From: Sphingobium sp. CECT 9361
GTDB taxonomy: Bacteria > Pseudomonadota > Alphaproteobacteria > Sphingomonadales > Sphingomonadaceae
Direction: 5' to 3'
Assembly: GCF_918741285.1 (NCBI RefSeq)
Contig: NZ_CAKKNC010000025.1
Span: forward strand, 1 to 45,199
Length of the DNA stretch: 45,199 bases
Position numbers and translations under genes: made by a program. This document shows positions 40,473-45,199 of this stretch, piece by piece. Every line of letters begins with the position of its first letter. Within the stretch, counting starts at the first letter, position 1. The notes beneath the pieces are model-generated. The model was not told the DNA's origin. It saw nothing but the letters and a program-made list of their open reading frames with translations, and did no database searches.

Positions 40473-41165
40473 GTAAGCATCCGCCGAGTACCGCGTTATG
40501 AACTGTTTCAGGCGGCGAGCGCGGTGTTCGACTTGCGCCAGTTCCATGCCAGCAGGTCGTCGAGGCGGGTGACGGGCTGTTCGGCGATGCGGGTGAGAAC
40601 GTCTGCAAGCCAGGCCTGCGGATCGACGTTGTTGAGCTTGGCGGTACCGATCAGCGAGTACATGACGGCGGCGCGCTGGCCGCCGCGGTCGGAGCCGCAG
40701 AAGAGCCACGATTTACGACCAAGAGTCACGCCGCGTCGGCCTGCAGGATGCCTGCCCAGGATACGAGATGGGCGCGCGGATGTTCGCCGCGCCGGTCGCG
40801 CGAGTAATGGAACAGCGCGGCAGGTGGTGCTGGTCCGCCGAACGGAGCATCGTCGCGCACATAAACCCATAATCGACCGGTATCAGTCTTGCCCTTGGCG
40901 AGAACCGGGACCGTCGTATCGTCGCCATGCAATCGCTCTGCGGCCAGGACATGGGCCTCGATCCGGCGATAGAGAGGCATCAGTGCGGCGCTTGCCGCAC
41001 CGACCTGGTCAGCGAGTGTCGACAGGCTCAAGGGCACGCCCTCGCGAGCAAAGCGTTCGGCCTGCCGGTTGAGGGGCTGGTGTTGTCCGAACTTCTCGAA
41101 CAGCAGCATGGCAAGGAAGCCCGGGCCCGCCCATCCACGCGGCACGACGTGGAATGGTGCTGGTG
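40473..41165 (-). mobile_element. IS66-family remnant
   Basis: The right end GTAAGCATCCGCCGAGTA starts at 40473, matching the GTAAG-type ends of IS66 elements. The element holds only parts of tnpC and is cut at 41165/41166, where IS21-type end sequence begins. No tnpA or tnpB is present. Confidence 0.75.
40508..41165 (-). pseudogene. tnpC: IS66 transposase (tnpC) fragment, internally deleted
   Basis: Two segments of an IS66 transposase are visible in different frames. The first runs from 41165 to about 40728 and carries PFHVVPRGWAGPGFLAMLLF, KFGQHQPLNRQAERFAREG and LVSWAGILQAD. The second runs from about 40727 to 40508 and carries LGRKSWLFCGSDRGGQRAAV and LIGTAKLNNVDPQAWLADVL to the C-terminal WNW. 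The intervening region of about 150 residues, including the later catalytic residues, is missing. The N-terminus is cut off by the neighbouring IS21-type remnant. The gene cannot be functional. Confidence 0.85.
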
Positions 41166-41563
41166 TGTCAATCGGCGTCCAAACGGGACCCCCGATCGGC
41201 GCCGAACAGGGACCCCCTTTGCGATAGTGCGATCCGTTGATGGGGGGCGCGGGTTTCGCTCTGCTGGTGGCGTAGGGAGGGCGTAGCCCGACCGGAGGCG
41301 CCAGCAGAGCGAAGGTCATTTCTGTCGGCTATCGGGGCGGATCAGCTGCGGTTCTTGAAGCGCCAACTGTCGTTGCCGGTCTCGACGATGTCGCAGTGAT
41401 GGGTGATGCGGTCGAGCAGCGCGGTGGTCATCTTGGGATCGCCGAACACGGTGGGCCACTCGCCGAACGCCAGGTTGGTGGTGATGATTACCGAGGTCTG
41501 TTCGTAGAGCTTGCTGATCAGGTGGAACAGCAACTGGCCGCCTGAGCGGGCGAACGGCAGATA
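41166..41563 (-). mobile_element. IS21-family remnant
   Basis: The terminus TGTCAATCGGCG begins at 41166 and is followed by two 23-bp terminal repeats ending in GGGACCCCC (41171-41193 and 41195-41217), typical of IS21 ends. A 13-bp inverted repeat (41255-41267 and 41301-41313) lies between the end and the istB fragment. The Tn3-family terminal repeat at 41564 cuts the element inside istB. istA is not present. Confidence 0.8.
41342..41563 (-). pseudogene. istB: C-terminal fragment of IstB (IS21 helper ATPase)
   Basis: The last about 73 residues of IstB are present: LPFARSGGQLLFHLISKLYE, then SVIITTNLAFGEWPTVFGDP and HCDIVETGNDSWRFKN. The N-terminal part with the Walker A motif is missing, because the Tn3-family inverted repeat begins at the next base (41564). 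The reading frame is intact up to that point, which shows the transposon entered an intact istB. Confidence 0.88.
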
Positions 41564-41601
41564 GGGGTCAGTTCTGGCTGAGGGCGGAATGACACCCTAA
41601 G
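41564..41601. repeat. Tn3-family terminal inverted repeat, 38 bp
   Basis: It begins GGGGTCAGTT and ends CACCCTAAG, exactly 38 bp, the usual length and ends for Tn3-family termini. The tnpA stop codon (41597-41599) lies inside it. Confidence 0.85.
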
Positions 41602-44494
41602 CGGCGGAGTCCTTGGGCCAAAGGTACTCACCAGTGAGAAGGATGTGGGCCCACCCGAGCGGCGAGATATGGGCGAGAAGATGGTCGGGGGTATCGAGCC
41701 CTTCGCGGCGGCGAGCTTCGACGGCATGGCCGAGATGCAGGGTGTTCCAGTAGACGATGATGGCGGTCAGTAGGTTGAGGCCAGCGATCCGGTAATGCTG
41801 ACCCTCCGTCGTGCGGTCGCGGATTTCGCCCTGACGGCCAATGCGCAGGGCATTTTTCAACGCATGATGTGCCTCACCTTTGTTGAGGCCCACCTGTGCA
41901 CGGCGCTGCATACCGGCGTCGAGAATCCATTCGACGATGAATAACGTCCGCTCGATCCGGCCCACCTCGCGCAGCGCGGCTGCAAGATCGTTCTGGCGCG
42001 GATAGGCGGCGAGCTTGCGCAAGATGCTGCTCGGCGCGACCTGCCCCGCGCTCATGGTGGCGGCGCAGCGGAACAGGTCGGGCCAGTTGGAAACGATCAG
42101 CGCCTCACGAACCTTGCCGCCCACCAGCGGGCGCAGCTCGCTCGGCGTGGTGGCAGGGTCGAATACGTACAGTCGTTTGGATGGGAGGTCGCGGATGCGC
42201 AGCACAAGGCGGTAGCCGAGCATGGCGCTGATCCCGAACAGATGATCGGTGAACCCGCCAGTGTCGGCGTATTGCTCTTCGATCCGTCGCCCTGCCTCAT
42301 TCATCGTCAGCCCTTCGAGCAGGTAAGGTGCTTCGCTGACTGTGGCTGGAATAGTCCGCGATGCAAACGGCGCGAAGCGGTCGTTGACGTGAGTATAGGC
42401 CTTGATTCCGGGATCGTTGCCGTAGCGGGCGTTGATCGTGTTCATCGCCTCGCCCTGCCGTGCTGCGGGGAAGAACTGGCCATCGGCCGATGCGGCTCTA
42501 CCCATACCCCACACCTGGGCCATCGGCAGCGCCCCTTGCGCCGCGACCACGTTGGCCAGCGCCTGGTCGATCGCCTCGCTTTCGACGTGCCAGCGCGCGA
42601 GACGGGAGAGTTGCCAATAGTCGTGGGTGTTGGAAGCCTCTGCCATCTTACGCAGGCCCAAATTCAGGCCCTCGGCGAGCAGGACGTTGAGCAGACCAAT
42701 TCGGTCGCCGCACGGCACGCCGGTGCGCAGATGCGTGAAGGCATCGGTGAAACCCAGCGCGGTATCGACTTCGAGCAGCAGATCGGTGATGCGGACGGGC
42801 GGCAGGCGGCGATACAGATCGAGCATCAGATCCTCGATCCCATCCGGCGCGTCGGCGGTGAGGCGATCAATGCGCAGCGTGCCGTCTTCGATGCTGCCTT
42901 TCGGAATTGTACCGCTGCGCGCGGCGCGACCGAGCCGGGCAAGGCCATCGGCGAGACGCACCTTGCGGTCAGCCAGCCAGACATGCGGGTCGGACGGGAC
43001 CGCTAGCTTCGCGGCATGCGCGACCGCCATCGGCACGAGGACGTGGCGCAGGTCACCATACCGATGCGAGCGGTCGAACCAGATGTCGCCCGAGCGCAGC
43101 GCGTCGCGCAGATGGAACATGACCGCGACTTCCCGGAGGCGCGCATCATCGTCGCCCTTCGCCCGCAATTGACGCCGCCATTTGGAATGTGGGCGCAGGA
43201 AATCGTCGGTCGCCGGGAGCGCGTCTTTGGTGGCGATGGCGATCACCGCGTCCAGCAAGGGGCGCGCAGCCGACGCGGCTTGGAGATGGAGGCAGCGCAG
43301 CATACGCGGGGCATAGCGACGGAAGCGGTGATACCCCTGATCGACATGCGCCAGCGGATCATCGCCAAGCGTGTCCGTCAGAATCCTGGCCGTCGCGACG
43401 AGGCGGGAGAGATGGTCCCATCCCGCCGCACGCGCGACCGCATCCTCCAGCGACGCGCCGTCGCCATGCGCTTCGAGCAGCGACTGGCCAAGCGCAGTGA
43501 AGCCGCTCAGCGTCGCAGTGACCCCACCTCTGGTTTCCGCGGCGCGTACGTCATGTAGCTGCTTCGCCTCGCGCCAGGTGCGCCCGACGATCCGGTCATG
43601 CGTCTCGATCACCGCATCCGCGGTCGCGGTAGCCCACTCGATGATGCAGACCGCGAGGATGGCGCGACGCCGGTCGGCACCGAGATCGCGCAGGCCATCG
43701 GCGAAGTAACGTTCGCCCTGTCGGCGCAGCCGGGCGACGCGATGCGGCGGGACGTCGCCGAGCAGGCGGGCATCGAGGTTCATCGCACGCAGGAACTCAA
43801 GCCGGTCGAGCAGTCGATTTGCCGCGGCGGAATTGTTGCCCGGCTCGATCCGGCGCAGCCAGATGAAGCGACTGATTGCCCCCGGCAGCATCTCGGTCGT
43901 CAGCCGGTCGAGACGGGTGCAGGCGACAAGATCAAGGCGAGATGCGATGCGCTTCTCGATGCTGCGTTCGGCCGCGACGAGCGCATCCGCGCACAGGCGC
44001 TCGATCGTCGTGATCGCCGGCAGGATGGTCATGGTATCGCGGCAGCGGGAGATGAAGCGCCGGGCGAGATCGTCGTTCGAGTGTGCCTGCTCGGCTTCGG
44101 CGAACAGCCAGTCACGGAACGTCCGTGCCGGCGCGCCCTGACCAGGAAACGTCCTGTATCCGTAGATGGAGCGCAGCACCTCCATATGTTGCTGGCGGGT
44201 CTGGCGCCGGACGGCGTAGTGGACGAGCACGTCACCGGCGATGCCGAGCTGGGCGCCGAGGAAAGCGGATACCGCGAGCGGGATCACCTCGCCCGGCACC
44301 AGCATTCGTCCCGGATAGCGCAGCGCGCACAGTTGCAGCGCGAAGCCGATCCGGTTTTCCGGTCGGCGTCGCCGGTCGATGTGGATCAGGTCGTCGTCCG
44401 CCAGGATATAATGCCGTAGCAGCGACGCTTCGTCGGTCGGCAGGTCGAGCAGCGACGACCGCTGCCGGGCGCTCAGGATATGGCGTCTCGGCAT
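41597..44494 (-). CDS. tnpA: Tn3-family transposase
   Basis: This 965-residue DDE transposase carries out replicative transposition of the element. The start MPRRHILSARQRSSLLDLP is a typical Tn3-family N-terminus. The catalytic triad is D671 (SADGQFF), D744 (YADTGGFTDH) and E874 (NKGEAHHAL), with spacing as in Tn3 and Tn4430. The closing GLNLLTAIIVYWNTLHL and YLWP are also family features. No frameshift is seen, so it should be active. Its stop lies within the terminal repeat. It is divergent from tnpR, with 94 bp between them that hold the res-like repeat. Confidence 0.96.
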   Translation of the reverse strand: MPRRHILSARQRSSLLDLPTDEASLLRHYILADDDLIHIDRRRRPENRIGFALQLCALRYPGRMLVPGEVIPLAVSAFLGAQLGIAGDVLVHYAVRRQTRQQHMEVLRSIYGYRTFPGQGAPARTFRDWLFAEAEQAHSNDDLARRFISRCRDTMTILPAITTIERLCADALVAAERSIEKRIASRLDLVACTRLDRLTTEMLPGAISRFIWLRRIEPGNNSAAANRLLDRLEFLRAMNLDARLLGDVPPHRVARLRRQGERYFADGLRDLGADRRRAILAVCIIEWATATADAVIETHDRIVGRTWREAKQLHDVRAAETRGGVTATLSGFTALGQSLLEAHGDGASLEDAVARAAGWDHLSRLVATARILTDTLGDDPLAHVDQGYHRFRRYAPRMLRCLHLQAASAARPLLDAVIAIATKDALPATDDFLRPHSKWRRQLRAKGDDDARLREVAVMFHLRDALRSGDIWFDRSHRYGDLRHVLVPMAVAHAAKLAVPSDPHVWLADRKVRLADGLARLGRAARSGTIPKGSIEDGTLRIDRLTADAPDGIEDLMLDLYRRLPPVRITDLLLEVDTALGFTDAFTHLRTGVPCGDRIGLLNVLLAEGLNLGLRKMAEASNTHDYWQLSRLARWHVESEAIDQALANVVAAQGALPMAQVWGMGRAASADGQFFPAARQGEAMNTINARYGNDPGIKAYTHVNDRFAPFASRTIPATVSEAPYLLEGLTMNEAGRRIEEQYADTGGFTDHLFGISAMLGYRLVLRIRDLPSKRLYVFDPATTPSELRPLVGGKVREALIVSNWPDLFRCAATMSAGQVAPSSILRKLAAYPRQNDLAAALREVGRIERTLFIVEWILDAGMQRRAQVGLNKGEAHHALKNALRIGRQGEIRDRTTEGQHYRIAGLNLLTAIIVYWNTLHLGHAVEARRREGLDTPDHLLAHISPLGWAHILLTGEYLWPKDSAA

Positions 44495-44500
44495 GCGGCT

Positions 44501-44534
44501 TTGTCCCTGTTGAACAGAAGTCTGTTTTGGACAA
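44501..44534. promoter_or_regulatory. Probable res subsite between tnpA and tnpR
   Basis: The arms TTGTCC (44501-44506) and GGACAA (44529-44534) enclose a central palindrome AACAGA-AG-TCTGTT (44513-44526). A 34-bp imperfect dyad in the tnpA-tnpR intergenic region is what a resolvase crossover site looks like. It also places resolvase over both promoters. Confidence 0.65.
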
Positions 44535-44588
44535 CACTGACCCCACGCAGATCAAGGCTTTTCGAGGCCTAATTCCAGAAGGGTTCAA

Positions 44589-45199
44589 TTGGGACAGCGC
44601 GCCGCCATCTACGCCAGGGTCTCGACAGCCGACCAGTCGTGCGAGCGGCAGCTTCGCGACCTCGCCGGTTTTGCCGAGCGTGGCGGCTATGAGGTGGTCG
44701 AGGTCTTTCGAGAAACCGCCTCGGGGATGAAGGCCAACCGATCGGCACGTGCCGAAGTGATGAAGCTGGCCCAAGCGCGCCACATTGATGCGATCCTTGT
44801 CACCGAACTCAGTCGTTGGGGGCGCTCGACGCAGGACCTGCTCGATACGCTCAACCGGCTGTCGGGCTGGCGCGTGTCGGTGGTCGCGATGAGCGGCATG
44901 ACCTTCGAGGTCGATACGCCGCACGGTCGTATGATGGCGACGATGCTCGCAGGCATTGCGCAGTTCGAGCGCGACATGCTCAGCGAGCGGGTTCGCTCCG
45001 GCCTCGCCGCGGCACGGGCGCGGGGTCGGAAACTCGGGCGGCAGACCGGCGTCCGCCCGAAGTCGGATCGGCACGCTCAACCGGCTGTCGGGCTGGCGCG
45101 TGTCGGTGGTCGCGATGAGCGGCATGACCTTCGAGGTCGATACGCCGCACGGTCGTATGATGGCGACGATGCTCGCAGGCATTGCGCAGTTCGAGCGCG
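44589..45199 (+). CDS. tnpR: Tn3-family serine resolvase, incomplete at window end
   Basis: This serine recombinase resolves cointegrates at res. From TTG 44589 (AGAAGG just upstream; an in-frame stop lies at 44537 and no ATG between) the protein reads GQRAAIYARVSTADQ with the catalytic serine at residue 12. It continues with ILVTELSRWGRSTQDLLDTL, FEVDTPHGRMMATMLAGIAQ and FERDMLSERVRSGLAAARAR. After about residue 161 (45072) the sequence repeats 44847 onward in another frame, so the C-terminal DNA-binding domain is not given. The unnatural tail may be an assembly artefact. Confidence 0.85.
   Translation, partial: MGQRAAIYARVSTADQSCERQLRDLAGFAERGGYEVVEVFRETASGMKANRSARAEVMKLAQARHIDAILVTELSRWGRSTQDLLDTLNRLSGWRVSVVAMSGMTFEVDTPHGRMMATMLAGIAQFERDMLSERVRSGLAAARARGRKLGRQTGVRPKSDRHAQPAVGLARVGGRDERHDLRGRYAARSYDGDDARRHCAVRA
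44847..44973. repeat. 127-bp direct repeat in tnpR (copy 1)
   Basis: It is identical to 45073-45199; the base before each copy differs (44846 t, 45072 c). It encodes part of the resolvase catalytic domain. Confidence 0.95.
45073..45199. repeat. 127-bp direct repeat at the window end (copy 2)
   Basis: It is an exact copy of 44847-44973 at a distance of 226 bp, which is not a multiple of three, and it ends exactly at the window end. The length equals that of the repeat at the left end, pointing to an assembly-graph node rather than a biological duplication. Confidence 0.9.

Larger units (their letters stand above)
41564..45199. mobile_element. Tn3-family transposon, right part beyond window
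   Basis: One end is seen: a 38-bp terminal repeat (41564-41601) starting GGGGTCAG and ending CTAAG. It is followed by a complete tnpA on the minus strand, a res-like region and a divergent tnpR running off the window. The 5 bp before the repeat (AGATA, 41559-41563) would be the target duplication, but the other side is not visible. The sequence after about 45073 is a repeat that may be an assembly artefact. Confidence 0.85.

Noticed and set aside
44232..45182. 316-codon minus-strand open frame
   Set aside because: It is antisense to tnpR and the tnpA start, internally repetitive because of the 127-bp repeat, and not a known protein.
1..45199. CRISPR arrays, tRNA or rRNA genes
   Set aside because: No regularly spaced short repeats with unique spacers, no cas genes, and no cloverleaf or rRNA-like sequence were seen.

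Overview
The window looks like a fragment of a conjugative plasmid or integrative element from a sphingomonad-type alphaproteobacterium (Novosphingobium, Sphingobium or Sphingopyxis). Three things point there: high GC with strongly G/C-biased third codon positions, the gene content (MobF relaxase, complete F-type type IV secretion system, DUF2493, DUF5818-like and TumE-like proteins), and the mix of IS66, IS21 and Tn3 elements. The host is an inference. I see no replication, partition or integrase gene.

Layout. 1-1814: an IS with an ISNCY-type DDE transposase, preceded by an exact copy of its own right end. 1931-3496: a hipBA module behind three evenly spaced palindromes. 3700-5712 (minus strand): an AbiEi/AbiEii-type module with a third small gene and an operator-like inverted repeat. 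5713-9052: two small plasmid genes and one larger SLOG-type gene, separated by structured, GC-rich non-coding stretches. Two of these share a leader-like motif, and one (8831-8948) is a candidate oriT. 9053-14747: the DNA-processing block (ribbon-helix-helix protein, TraD coupling protein, MobF relaxase/helicase). 15008-17679: small accessory genes, a TumE/TumA-like toxin-antitoxin pair and a solitary PrlF-type antitoxin. 17684-37886 (minus strand): one compact transfer operon. In transcription order it reads traA (pilin), L, E, K, B, dsbC, V, C, unknown membrane protein, trbI, S26 signal peptidase, W, unknown membrane protein, U, trbC, N, unknown winged-helix-like protein, F, H, G. Most junctions overlap by 1-17 nt or are a few bases apart. 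38232-40365: three unknown genes and a VirB1-like lytic transglycosylase. 40473 to the end: nested mobile elements (an IS66 remnant interrupted by an IS21-type remnant, which is interrupted by a Tn3-family transposon with complete tnpA and the start of tnpR).

How it works together. The relaxase and the small DNA-binding protein would nick and prepare the plasmid at oriT, and TraD would pass the nucleoprotein to the secretion channel. TraB/K/V form the envelope-spanning core. TraA/L/E/C/W/U/TrbC/F/H/N/G, TrbI and the S26 peptidase build and retract the pilus and stabilise mating pairs. DsbC- and TraF-like thiol proteins would support the cysteine-rich TraN, TraU and TraH. The toxin-antitoxin modules would favour retention of the element.

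Both window ends carry a direct repeat of exactly 127 bp to a nearby internal site (1-127 = 1688-1814; 44847-44973 = 45073-45199). That shared length is typical of contig ends from a k=127 de Bruijn assembly, so sequence structure at both extremes should be read with caution.
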